A DNA stretch of 64,000 bases from Nilaparvata lugens (lineage: Eukaryota; Arthropoda; Insecta; Hemiptera; Delphacidae), in NCBI RefSeq assembly GCF_014356525.2, contig NW_024090266.1, positions 1-64,000 of the forward strand, given 5' to 3'. The position numbers and the translations under genes are program-made. Under the pieces are notes generated by a model. The model saw nothing but the letters and a program-made list of their open reading frames with translations. It had not been told where the DNA came from and searched no databases. Of the stretch, positions 10,587-21,610 are shown one piece after another (position 1 is the stretch's first letter; the number at the start of each line of letters is the position of its first letter).

Positions 10587-11638
10587 AATAGAAGCCCTGT
10601 TGTCTCAAATCTGTCTCTATGTACGCCGTTTGATTGAACTCTGGAGAGAGGATATATTCATTGAAATCTTTTGCCTCTTTAAACTTACGTAACTAATTTC
10701 AAAACTATTTATTCGTAATTTAACTGAATGCAAGTGAAAGGGAGAATACTGGTCCACAATTTGAGAACGCATTCAATTCTCTATCATCAAGGGCTCCCGA
10801 GGTGGATGGTATTGAGAGCAGAAAAAAAAACACTTTCAATAATATTTTCCCCGAAATCACGTGTTGGAGGTAGTATTACTCAAATTGGCATCTAGCATGG
10901 GAAAAACGTACATTGTGAAGATTAACTACACAATTAAGATTATAGGATATAAAAAGTACCTATGACTTATGATACTTCATTTTCAAGTGTAAATATATAA
11001 TTATATAGAATTAATGTCAGGTCAGTGTGAAATTTGCAGGTTTGCTGCAATGGAGGTACTGTATATCAGATTTTCTGAAGGATGACCCCTGTATCACCTT
11101 TTTTCCAGGGGTATTTCATAACTCCCGATCCCAAATCAATCACAATCAGTATATGGGCCCCCCAATAATTTATATAAGTCAGCGCCTATCATCTCCATTG
11201 AATGTATTATACAGTAGGTAAGATAGCCTACTTAGTATTACTTACAATAGTTATAACTGGTTCAATACTTCACTAGGCCTTCATGAATTAAACTTTGCTG
11301 AAAGAGTGCTAATGGTTTTTTTTGAAAATATTATCTGTAATTTGCTTGAATCTCGGGTACTTTATTCTATCTTCTAAAAATACTAGGAATCTAACTGAAC
11401 AGTGAGATAGATTAGCCTATTATTGATTATTGTTACCAAAAAGTTGGTTTTGTTAACTTTCATTCTACAAACTATTTTTTGAGAAATTATCCATATTTGG
11501 GATATATAATTTAGGAACATGATGTATTACGAAGGATATATTAGGATAGTTAGATTTTCATTCACAAAGGAATGATAAAATAACTCAAAATACACATTTT
11601 CAGTTGCGGGTCACCCATCCATGTAAAGAGCTAAGTGA
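10587..11638. other. No gene recognised
   Basis: AT-rich DNA. A short frame at 11027-11221 has no domain or splice support. Confidence 0.4.
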
Positions 11639-11837
11639 ATTGAATGAAAAAGACTAAGAAATTGTCAAAAAACCACTGATTTATTGATAATTAGAAAGAC
11701 CGGTTTCGGTTATTACACCATTGTCAATCTCTTAGAGTTTATCAGAGATTGACAATGGTGTAATAACCGAAACCGGTCTTTCTAATTATCAATAAATCAG
11801 TGGTTTTTTGACAATTTCTTAGTCTTTTTCATTCAAT
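11639..11837. repeat. Near-perfect 94-bp-arm hairpin
   Basis: Arms 11639-11732 and 11744-11837 appear to pair along their whole length around an 11-nt loop (tagagtttatc). The arm contains accggtttcggttattacac. A diverged single arm lies near 34215-34255. Probably a palindromic MITE. No coding content. Confidence 0.85.
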
Positions 11838-14800
11838 ATGAATAATTACCACAATATCAACTTCTCAACTACACAAAAAGCTAAGTGAATGTTACTAATT
11901 CCTTCAAATGATAATCTTAGATCATTTTTTAAAATTTATCTCTTCAAGTTTTGAAGGAACAAAATCAATCCAATCCCATCTCAATGAACAGCTTTCAGGA
12001 AAACATTTAGAAACAATAATAGAATAGGGTAGTGGCTCAATTTACAGAGCTTTTTCATAACGCAGCGCCAAAATAATTCTGGGAAATGGTAGGAATATGG
12101 AGTTACATCGAAAACGCTCATTACGAAACGAAATAATGCTTGATCAAAGTTGACTAAATCCAGCATAGAAATGTGTTGAGTTGATTCGTTTTTAAACGTT
12201 CCAATGTAATCTACATAGTCTTAAAAAATTATAAAATAGTGTTAGCTCATTGCTCAATTCCTTCTAAAATATAGAAATTGAGTAAAACCGATTAAGCCGT
12301 GAACATTCTGCTCTTTATTTTATTTGACATGAAGAGCATACAATTTGATGTCACGACCTACATTTACATTCCACAACAATGCCGTGGAAAGGGAAGTGCA
12401 AGCAGGTCTACCAATCTTGAAACCTTGGAAATACGTTGTAAGCTTAATCATTCAAATACTTATCAAGAAAGTAACTAAAATTGTGGAATTGATTGTATTT
12501 GTAATATAATGTGATATTTCTCGAAAGTCAATTATGAATTTGTTTCTATTTCGAAAGATTTTCTCTTGATATATCTGTCTGACTTACAAAACGTTTGTTT
12601 ATGGTCCTTGATTCCACACAACTAATTAAGAAATCAATAATCAAAAATACAATTTTTTAAGTATTTTTGAAGGTTATTTAATTGTTAAATTATAATAATG
12701 AAAAGGGATGGTTGATTGGATTGAATTTATCTTTACATATATAATCTCCTGTTTTCCCTCCTCCTTGAACAAATTTTGTCAGAATTTATATGTTTCGTGG
12801 AATTACTGAATTTTTACAGAATGTTTGAATTATCTATCGTGAGATTTGTAATTAAAAATTGAAATTAAACAACGGTATTTTGGTGACGGAAGTAGCAAGG
12901 AAAGTACCAATATTACCTTCTCCCCACCACCACAAGCCTATTTCTCCATTGTATTGAGTTTGAGTTCTTCATTATAAGATAAGTGCAATTTTAGGCGTCA
13001 TTTTCAGTGGGATGGTGAAAATATATGATTGAGCTTTTCATAAAGGTAAGACTTTTCAATTATGTTTTCAAACAGCAGGAATAATTCCCAGCAGGTTTTC
13101 ATTGTTGAACTTAGAGTTCAATTGTTGAACGCATAGTCCAATAAGTTACATTGTTGAGATTCAAATTAATAAAATATTAACACCCTAATGCGCTATCCCC
13201 TATTTTGAATGCCACGTTATTTCTATTGAAATCAATTTTATTCTTTCCCTTAAATGTTTGTAAATTGTTGGATTCTAATATTGGATTATTGATCAATTAC
13301 CCACAGATAACTACTAGTACAGCTGATTTGTAAGGATTTTGTGCTTTTAGGAATAAAATGTTTCATGCTCTATTGTAGAAAAAAATAATAGCCTACAATG
13401 AGAATCATAAAATTATGAGAGTCGTGATTTAATTTTGAATCGGTCTAAATTACTTTATAATTATTTTCAAAATTAATTGCTCTTATCTTCTATAATATGT
13501 CATTAGCATTCTTGTATAATTTGAATTCTGAATTTTAGATCAATGTTCAAGAAGATAATTCAATGTTAATTTCCAAATTTGTTAGCCTATTTGGTTCCAA
13601 AATCCCAATTTCTTATAACCTTTCAATTTTTGGTTATTGAAGCTAAGTATTTTTGGGGTTATGTCACAGTCAGACACAGTACGGTTGAAAAGCTCAAGCT
13701 TGTTTTGTAAAATCTATCAATTGGTAACAAAATGCTATTTTAAGTTTACTTTTGTGTATAAACGTTTTAAAAACATATTTATCGGAGTGATGTAGCCTAG
13801 TTTTTATCAATAGCATTATTTTCAGCGAACTAGGATAATTTTGAGTTGTGATTGAATTTTCTCCTAACCTATAAAGACATTCTTATCATGTTAACTCAAT
13901 CGTGTTCTTGCTGGAATATGTCAACTTTTATTACATTTCTCCTATACGATAGCTTGAACAAATGGCTTCGTAAATCTAGTTTGCAATGATTAAATTAAAA
14001 ATTGAAGAACAAACATAGGTAATTATTTTCTTCAAGATTCCACTGACAATGAAATGACAGAATTTTATCTTCGATCAATATGACTACAGGTAGGCTAATC
14101 TCAGGTTATAGTTTAGGTTAATATCTTCTAATTCAAATTATATAACCTAATCAAATTAAAAATTAATGTGAACTAACTTTTATAATTTTGATTGTTAAAA
14201 GTTTAAACTTGCTTTTGTACAGTAGGCCTAGGCCTATACATTAGGCCTACATTGTCTAAACAATATAGTTTACTTAGACCTAGGATATCTTTTGTTTGAA
14301 TTCTTTGATAACATAGTAGTCAACAGTGACTAATTATACGGTTTTTTTGAAAATAGCCTGCCAAAATATTGCAATTTTAAAACAAAAACCTAACCTCAAA
14401 ATTCAAACTTGCATAGCTGTAGAACTGTAAAACCACCCTAACTTACCCTTTTTACCTTCCAAGCATTTTTAAAACAATTTTTTTCAGAACCATTTTAAGA
14501 AGATAGATCAATAAATGTATTTTTATTTGCTCTCTACAAGATAGAAAGTGATGTGCGTGAAGATGCTGTCATGTTATTAGATGATGATTTGATATTTTGA
14601 TGTATAGATAATTTTAATATTGATAATAGGGACACCAGATACAAAACTGTACACATTTTGTTCAAATTCCACTACAGACCATAATTTACTGTGCAATTTT
14701 TTGGAAACTTTACATTTTTCAATGGTGGTTTGCAACATATAGGCTAGTTAGATCTATTACTATAATAGATTGACCATCAATCAGTTCAATTATTAAATTA

Positions 14801-15079
14801 ATAGCCTACATTGAATATATATTTTAAGTAATTTTTGTCAACTGTTTATTTATTTAATAGAAACATACTAGCTAAACCGCTCAGAATAATTATGATTGTT
14901 TCCTCAAATGGTCTTAACTGTGATATTATTAATGTTCACCAGGTTAGTAGAAATTTTTCTATGTAGTTTTTTTTTTAATTTTTTACAGGCCTAATATTAT
15001 CAAGATTATTGACAGTCCTTCACAACTCGTGTAGCTGCTAATACTTATTGTGTTTGGTAAGTTAATTTCTATAATTCTC
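11838..15079. other. Long AT-rich stretch without recognisable genes
   Basis: Both strands carry frequent stops. Isolated AGGCCTA motifs are seen (for example three near 14222-14250). No exon pair, RNA gene or transposon domain could be supported. Confidence 0.45.
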
Positions 15080-15080
15080 T

Positions 15081-15611
15081 TTGTACCTGTTTCTTGTATT
15101 ATTAGTAAATCAGCTAACCTAACCTTGTTCAGTTAATGCAATATCAACCTTTGAATTAATGCAGTGATTTACGTGGGCTCAAATGCTCGCTAATCTTGGT
15201 CATAATTAAATTACCGGTATGTTCATCACTTCATCTTAATCATTATTTTATTGAATAGATATTTACAAGATTAATGACTTGAATAGTAGGCCTATCATTA
15301 ATAGTATTAGCCTAATATAATAAAAAATGTCTCGACGTACCTGTAATGTTTCTTTGTACCTGTTTCTTGTATTATTAGTAAATCAGCTAACCTAACCTTG
15401 TTCAGTTAATGCAATATCAACCTTTGAATTAATGCTGTGATTTACGTGGGCTCAAATGCTCGCTAATCTTGGTCATAATTAAATTACCGGTATGTTCATC
15501 ACTTCATCTTAATCATTATTTTATTGAATAGATATTTACAAGATTAATGACTTGAATAGTAGGCCTATCATTAATAGTATTAGCCTAATATAATAAAAAA
15601 TGTCTCGACGT
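15081..15611 (+). repeat. Tandem duplication, 258-bp copies, 273-bp period
   Basis: 15081-15338 and 15354-15611 are nearly identical (one difference near 15163). Both run from ttgtacctgtttcttg to aaaatgtctcgacgt. High identity implies a recent event or an assembly duplication. No gene seen. Confidence 0.9.
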
Positions 15612-15937
15612 CATTACAGAATTGAAAAAAAATTGATTAGAACTTACCAATCTTAATTTCAAAGTGAATTATAATAAATTGTCAAGTTCTACGACTGTGT
15701 AAATTAAATGAAACTATAAAATAAAAATAACATAATTCAAAAATAACATTTATTTGCCGATTGGAGTTTATTTGTTTCTTGTTTTGTTACAGTGAATAGT
15801 AACGGTTTTCATAGAAGATGTCTTGAAATAAACTGTGTGTTTATAGGCTGCAACTAGACCATGGTCTAAGTGAAGCAAGAATTTGACATTGCCTCAAAAT
15901 ATTAGCAAATTCAAGTAAGTAGATTTCAATATCTTGA

Positions 15938-16066
15938 ACATGAGGCGTTTCTCAGACGACTTGACAAGGCAAGAAGCTTACCAATTGACTAATTGGGTTG
16001 GCCTTCGGGAATCAGTCAATCGGAGAGCTTCCTTCCCTGCCGACTCGTCTGAAAAACACCTCATGT
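15938..16066. repeat. Palindromic MITE
   Basis: Inverted ends catgaggcgtttctcagacg and cgtctgaaaaacacctcatg, with an inner pair caaggcaagaagct and agcttccttccctg. The hairpin is imperfect. The window starts with a related motif (atgaggtgtttctca at 25). Confidence 0.6.
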
Positions 16067-16844
16067 GACTTGGCCCTAATTGTTTCTGTTGATCATCCTC
16101 TCAGTTTTTTAAATTTTCCTCTTTGAACATTTCTATTTTCACTCGCACTCTGTTATACTTTTCTAACTATCTTCTTATGTATCTAAATTTGTTTTATATG
16201 TGTAGCTTATTAGGTACTTCATTTAGTCACTTTTTGTTATTAAATAGAACTACTAGCAGTTGAATTTCTTCAAAAAATGAATATATATTCATTTACTGTG
16301 ATCTGTGACAACGAGAGAAGGTTGGTCTGTAACCTTCATGGACCTGCCGAAAGATCTCGTTGTCACAGTGAGTGAATACACTCATTTTTTCAAGAAATTT
16401 GACTGCTTGTCGTCGTTCTTTTTAATAACAAAAAAGAGATTTAATAGTAAGCAGTCAACATTGGAGAACTTTATTTAATATTATTATAATATTTATATGT
16501 TTTTTATATATGTTAACATACATTTTCTTTATATATATATTTTCTTTTCAAACATATAATATATGTTTCTGACTATCTTTTTTTCTCATTAAATAAAAAT
16601 ATAACTTCACTTTGTTGGTTGTCTCTGTAGGTAACTTTGTTGGTAACTCTGTCTCTGTAGATGAATGTTGGACTTGTGAGAAATTAGCTACCCTATCAGC
16701 AAACTTGTTTTGATGTTGAATATCTATTAGTGTCTGATGCTTTTTCTTATCCAAAACTTTTTGGATGTTAGTTTGTGTTATATTTAATACCTTATTCAGT
16801 ATTTTTAATAGTTGATTAACTGTGTTTTTATTATCGTTTTATAG

Positions 16845-16947
16845 GCAATACGACAGTGAAGCTCTTGTTGGAAGTAATCAGACGTGTTTTGAGAGTTGAA
16901 TCGAAGCTTATAACTGTGGAAATTTCTCAATTCTTAATTACAATAAG
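16845..16947 (+). CDS. Candidate alternative exon, copy 1 (103 nt)
   Basis: Preceded by ttattatcgttttatag (an acceptor with a pyrimidine-rich lead) and followed by the donor gtgagt. Only one frame is open: 2 nt, 33 codons, then 2 nt, giving VKLLLEVIRRVLRVESKLI and flanks. Copies at 18474-18576 and 19567-19669 have the same length, borders and frame. A length of 103 nt is not a multiple of three, so including exactly one of the three would be needed to keep a constant downstream frame, as in mutually exclusive exons. No protein family recognised and no partner exon found. It could instead be a duplicated non-coding piece. Confidence 0.35.
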
Positions 16948-17159
16948 GTGAGTTTTGGACTTGAGTTGTAAAAACTAGAAATCTCAATCGTGAAAATTTT
17001 GGGTGTTGTTTGGTGATATCTATTAAAATATAAAGTGTTTTCTGGTTTTAAATTAAATTAAAATTATAAATATCATAGTTGAAAATTATGTTATGCCGAG
17101 TCGCTTGCCAAATGTCTCGCCGAATGGCCAACATGAGCGGATCGTGATCCACACTGCAA

Positions 17160-17268
17160 AGATGCGTGTAGAATTATGCGCCACGAACTTGATGTGTTTT
17201 TTTTTACTTTACTTTCATCAGCTGATGTTTTCTTACTATTTCTGTATTTGTACAGAAACAGTAACATG
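17160..17268. repeat. Half copy of palindromic MITE family C
   Basis: Matches the left half of 18788-18981 (gcgccacgaacttgatgtg and the following catcagctgatgttttcttac) and stops after acagtaacatg. Confidence 0.6.
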
Positions 17269-17390
17269 TTTCTAACTCTTCTTATCTATTTAAATTTGTA
17301 GCTTATTAGGTAATTTATTTAGTCACTTTTTTGTTATTAAGTAGAACGACTAGCAGTTAAATTTCTTCAAAGAATGAATATGTTCACTTA

Positions 17391-17970
17391 TTGTTTATTG
17401 TTTTTGAAGGGATGGAATCAAGGATCCAAAGGTTCAAAAAACCCCACACGTCAACCGAAGCTTATTGTGTTCCCATGTAGTATGTTAGTTAGGCAAACCA
17501 ATACCTGTGTTTTTTAAAAGAACCAGGAGTTTTCCCTATACTAACATCCCATTCATCACCTGGTTGCAATCCAGTGTGATATGCTTGGCAGTCTCTTCAG
17601 ACTGATTAGTTCTCGTGACCTTCGTGAGTACCACTCCTGGCCTTCTTTATAGGTCCTTCCGCTGAGGAAGGGGCGGCCTAGTTGCCTCTAGGGCACCCGG
17701 CCACCCTTGACTCAGCCTCTTAACCCACATTCGTGCCTGGAGTTTCGCCCATCTCTGGTCTCTTGAGTTTCTCTTTTTGCCCCTCCGTAACTGCCCTGAT
17801 GGGGCAGATCCCGAGGGTTTGAAGGCAAGGCAACTTCTGGAGTTGCCTTGAGGTCCATTTTAGTCGCCTCCTACGACAAGCATGGGTACTGTGGGTGAAT
17901 TCTGGTTTTCAACACATTTTTGAGTACGATGATCGACTCAAAGCTCCCCCAACCCACAGGGGGCAATATA
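17391..17970 (-). mobile_element. GC-rich retroposon-like insertion, unclassified
   Basis: About 580 bp, clearly richer in GC than its surroundings. Flanked by ttcactta at 17383-17390 and 17971-17978, a likely target duplication. The homologous unit at 16290 lacks it. Read on the minus strand it carries tgtcgtaggaggcgacta followed by aaatggacctcaaggc, a sequence style I recall from widely spread arthropod retroelements, and it ends in an A-rich tail at the left edge. No reverse transcriptase frame is present. A truncated LINE or SINE is the likely explanation. Confidence 0.6.
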
Positions 17971-17973
17971 TTC

Positions 17974-18060
17974 ACTTACTGTGACAACGAGATTTTTCGG
18001 CAGGTCCATGAAGGTTCGGACCTGCCGAAAGATCTCGTTGTCACAGTGAGTGAATACATT
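17974..18060. repeat. Hairpin upstream of candidate exon 2
   Basis: Arms containing tgtgacaacgagat, ttcggcaggtcc and their complements ggacctgccgaaagatctcg and ttgtcacag pair around a short centre (atgaaggttc). A related but rearranged copy lies at about 16296-16370, upstream of candidate exon 1. A palindromic MITE is the simplest reading. Confidence 0.75.
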
Positions 18061-18473
18061 CATTTTTTCAAGAAGCTTGACTGCTTGTCGTCGTTCTTTT
18101 TAATAACAAAAAAGAGATTTAATAGTAAGCAGTTTGTGATGGAAAACAACATTGGAGAACTTTATTTAATATTATTATATCTTTCTGAATATCTTTTTTC
18201 TTATTAAATAAAAATATAACTTCACTTTGTTGGTTGTCTAAATAGCTATGACTACTATCCTAGTACCTAACCCTGTCTCTGTAGATGAAAATTGGACTTG
18301 TGAGAAATTAGCTACCCTATCAGCAAACTTGTTTTGATGTTGAATGATAGGCCTATTAGTGTCTGATGCTTTTTCTTATCCAAAACATTTTGGATGTTAG
18401 TATTTGTTCAATGTAATACCTTATTCAGTATTTTTAATAGTTGATTATGTGTGTTTTTATTATCGTTTTATAG

Positions 18474-18576
18474 GCAATACGGCAGTGAAGCTCTTGATGG
18501 AAGTAATTAGACGTGTTTTGAGAGTTGAAACAAAGCTGATTACTGTGGAAATTTCTCAATTCCCAATTACAATAAG
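18474..18576 (+). CDS. Candidate alternative exon, copy 2 (103 nt)
   Basis: Same borders as copy 1: acceptor tatcgttttatag and donor gtgagt. The single open frame gives VKLLMEVIRRVLRVETKLI. Compared with copy 1 there are both silent changes (ATC/ATT, CTT/CTG, ATA/ATT) and replacements (T/A, L/M, S/T, L/P). Confidence 0.35.
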
Positions 18577-18787
18577 GTGAGTTCAGGACTTGAGTTGTAA
18601 AAACTAGAATTCCTAGTGGTGAAAATTTTAGGTGTTTTTTGATGATATCTATTAAAATATCAAGTGTTTACTGGTTTTAAATTAAATTAAAATTATAAAT
18701 TTTATAATTGAAAATTATGTTATGCCGAGTCGCTCGCCAAATGTCTCGCCGAATGGCCAACATGAGCAGATCGTGATCCACACTGCA

Positions 18788-18981
18788 AAGATGCGTGTAG
18801 ACTTATGCGCCACGAACTTGATGTGTTTTTTTTTTACTTCACTTTTTATCAGCTGATGTTTTCTTACTATTTCTGTATTTGTACAGAGACAGTAACATGC
18901 AGATACAATGAGCATAGATAGCATCAGCTGATAAAATGTGAAATTCGCGTGTTAGTGGCGCATAAGTCTGTACGCACCTCA
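18788..18981. mobile_element. Palindromic MITE family C
   Basis: Ends atgcgtgtagacttatgcgc and, inverted, gtgcgtacagacttatgcgc. The centre contains atcagctgat on both sides of a tgtatttgtacagagacag spacer. Other copies: 19889-20061, 25606-25801 and 39236-39402. The last has TAA target duplications and an internal empty-site control, pointing to a Harbinger-like family. Confidence 0.7.
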
Positions 18982-19079
18982 ATTCGACCAGAAGACGTCA
19001 GTTGGAAAGAGATACTTGTCTTCCCTCGACTCCCCTCGCCAAAAATCTGAACGATGTCGAGCCGAGCGGAGTGAAGCAC

Positions 19080-19255
19080 TACCTCCGTAAACAAAGTCAT
19101 AGTGTATTCGTGTGACGTCTGCACAGGTAGGGCTCCTACACCAATAAAAACACTAACTGATATAGATCAGCTGAAATCAACACATTTTTATTGGTGTAGG
19201 AACCCTACCTGTGCTGACGTCACACGAATGCACTATGGCTTTGTTTACGGAGGTA
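19080..19255. repeat. Palindromic MITE family D
   Basis: Arms tacctccgtaaacaaagtca and, inverted, tacctccgtaaacaaagcca continue through tgtgacgtc and aggtagg to a centre near 19167 holding gatatagatcagctg. A near-identical copy is at 25894-26069. Confidence 0.85.
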
Positions 19256-19566
19256 CTGAGTGAAGGTGAGCGATGGCATAGTAGGCATCCTACTTATTAA
19301 ATAAAAATATAACTTCACTTTGTTGGTTGTCTAAATAGCTATGACTACTGTCCTAGTACCTAACTCTGTCTCTGTAGATGAAAATTGGACTTGTGAGAAA
19401 TTAGCTACCCTACCAGCAAACTTGTTTTGATGTTGAATGATAGGCCTATTAGTGTCGGATGATTTTTCTTATCTAAAACTTTTTGGATGTTAGTTTGTGT
19501 TCAATGTAATACCTTATTCAGTATTTTTAATAGTTGATTATGTGTGTTTTTATTATCGTTTTATAG

Positions 19567-19669
19567 GCAATACGGCAGTGAACCTCTTGTTGGAAGTAAT
19601 CAGACGTGTTTTGAGAGTTGAAACGAAGCTCATAACTGTGGAAATTTCTCAATTCTTTATTTCAATAAG
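19567..19669 (+). CDS. Candidate alternative exon, copy 3 (103 nt)
   Basis: Same acceptor (cgttttatag), donor (gtgagt), length and reading frame as copies 1 and 2; it reads VNLLLEVIRRVLRVETKLI. The frame stays open in all three copies, but they are similar enough that this is only modest evidence for coding. Confidence 0.35.
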
Positions 19670-19888
19670 GTGAGTTTTGGACTTGAGTCGTAAAAACTAG
19701 AATTCCTAGTGGTGAAAATTTTAGGTGTTGTTTGATGATTATTAAAATATGATGTGTTTTCTGGTTTTAAATTTATACTTGAAAATTATGTTATGCCCAG
19801 TCGCTCTCACTAACACACTCTCGCCGAGTCGCTCGCCAAATGCCTCGCCGAATGGCCAACATGAGCAGATCGCGATCCACACTTCTTA

Positions 19889-20061
19889 GATTCGTACAGA
19901 CTCATGCGCCACGAACAAGCGCCTTTTTACTCTCCATCAGCTGATGCTTTTCTGTATTTGTACAGAAACAGTAAGATACAGATACAATGAGCATAGATAG
20001 CTCAGCATCAGCTGATAAAATGTGAAATGCAAGTGTTTGTGGCGCATAAGTCTGTACGCAA
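19889..20061. mobile_element. Palindromic MITE family C, copy
   Basis: Ends cgtacagactcatgcgccac and, inverted, cgtacagacttatgcgccac. More diverged in the centre than 18788-18981. Confidence 0.65.
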
Positions 20062-20380
20062 TTCAATTTGACCAGAAGACGTCAGTGGTAAAGAGCTACT
20101 TGCCTTCCCTCGTCTCCCCTCGCCAAAAATCTGAGCGATGTCGAGCCTAGCGGAGTGAAGCACTAATAATGGTGAAAACTATGATTCAAATTCATACAAG
20201 CACTGCATTATTTCATTTTATAGGGTCATAAAATTTGATAGATTTTAGCACTGCTACTGCTTTTATATTATCATTAATATGTAACTTTGATGCAGCCTCC
20301 ACTAAGTTGCAATAAAACCGAAATAGTTTAACTTTGAACAAAAAATAGTATCTATGAATGGTGGTCATTTCATCTGTGCC

Positions 20381-21104
20381 ATAGAGGAACAATAGCGTAA
20401 GTAGATATCCCATGACATAGGGCGTTTATGTCGCAACTTTTACTGTTATCTCAAGCCGATTACTGTCGACTATTGTTGATTTTTACTGTTTTCACCGGGT
20501 AAGAGTGTATGAACGGCACAATATGAGAGACTACGAGCTTCACACAGCTTCACGGGAAAGAACTACGTGGACTATCGGCTTGAGATAAAATTAAAAGTTG
20601 CGACATAAACGCCCTATGCCATGGGATATCTAATTATGCTATTGTTTCTCTATTTCTGTGCTTCCTGTGAATGTGAGAAGTTGTACGTATACTATTTTAA
20701 AGTATTTCTGTTTTGAACTACTATTTCAAATCAAAGCTATTGCAACAAGCAAAATATCTTTACCTTTTCCTTTTACACTCAAGGCACAATAAAGTAAGCC
20801 TATGTATAAACAAACTACAAGACGATTAAGTATTACCATAGAGAAACAATAGCTAGAGTAGATATCCCATGATTTATGTCGCAACTTTTACTGTTATCTC
20901 AAGCCGATAGTTCACGTATTTCTTTCTCAAAAAGGTGTGTGACGTTGGTAGTCTCTCACATTGCGCCGTTCATACACTCTCAACCCGGCTAAAACAGTAA
21001 AAATCTACAATAATCGATAGTAATCGACTTGAGATAAGAGTAAAAGTTGCGACATAAACGCCCTGTACCATGGGATATCTACTCAAGCTATTGCTTCTCT
21101 ATGG
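20381..21104. repeat. Two palindromic elements (family E) in segment A
   Basis: 20381-20653 and 20836-21104 both run from a gagaaacaatag-like end through agatatcccatg and gcgtttatgtcgcaac to inverted counterparts. They are diverged from each other. Equivalent pairs lie in segment B (about 26444-26716 and 26899-27160) and segment C (about 28447-28717 and 28902-29162). Confidence 0.75.
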
Positions 21105-21141
21105 TAATACCTTGTACTTGAATTCATAGACCCATGTAAAT

Positions 21142-21334
21142 CTCTTTCCTGTATAGGGCTACTTGTAATATAAATATGAAGAAAATAAAAATCTCAGTAC
21201 CCTTCTTTTAAAATATTCCATCACAACATGTTTCGGTCATTTATGATCACTTGAAAATGGCATAAATGATCGAAACATGTTGTGATAAAATATTTAAAAA
21301 AAAGGGTACTGAGATTTTCATTTTCTTCATATTT
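21142..21334. mobile_element. Foldback family G insertion with 12-bp target duplication
   Basis: A 193-bp element flanked by acccatgtaaat at 21130-21141 and 21335-21346. Segment B has the empty site with one copy (around 27188-27199). The interior is a hairpin with aaaatctcagtaccctt, acatgtttcggtcat and their complements, plus a 30-bp unpaired left lead (ctctttcctgtatagggct). Further copies: 29202-29394, 54784-54950, one in 57490-58378, and a disrupted one at 36853-37206. Confidence 0.85.
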
Positions 21335-21610
21335 ACCCATGTAAATATACATGAAGCCAAGTTTCTTCCTTCAAGTTTGGAGAATACTGCTTGAATATAG
21401 AGCAAAATAGAAGAAACGAAAAAATACTTAGAATAGAATTCTTTGTCATAAACACATAGTGCAATAGACATAGTCATCAAGAAACAATAGTCATACAAAA
21501 GTAACTTAGAATCATTCATTTCTATCTCTATCTCTAAATTGCATTCAATCTCTATTCTCGTTAATTTATTTTTCATACTTTGTAAAATCCGTTGAATTAT
21601 TAGCGATACT

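Larger units (their letters stand above)
16140..20061 (+). repeat. Threefold tandem unit of about 1.1 kb
   Basis: Three related blocks, each containing in order a gtagcttattaggta-like lead, a 103-nt exon-like block and a palindromic MITE with agtcgct(c/t)gccaaatg. Exon spacings are 1629 and 1093 bp. The extra 536 bp or so in the first interval is accounted for by the GC-rich insertion at 17391-17970. The third block is shorter and begins near 19290. Confidence 0.75.
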
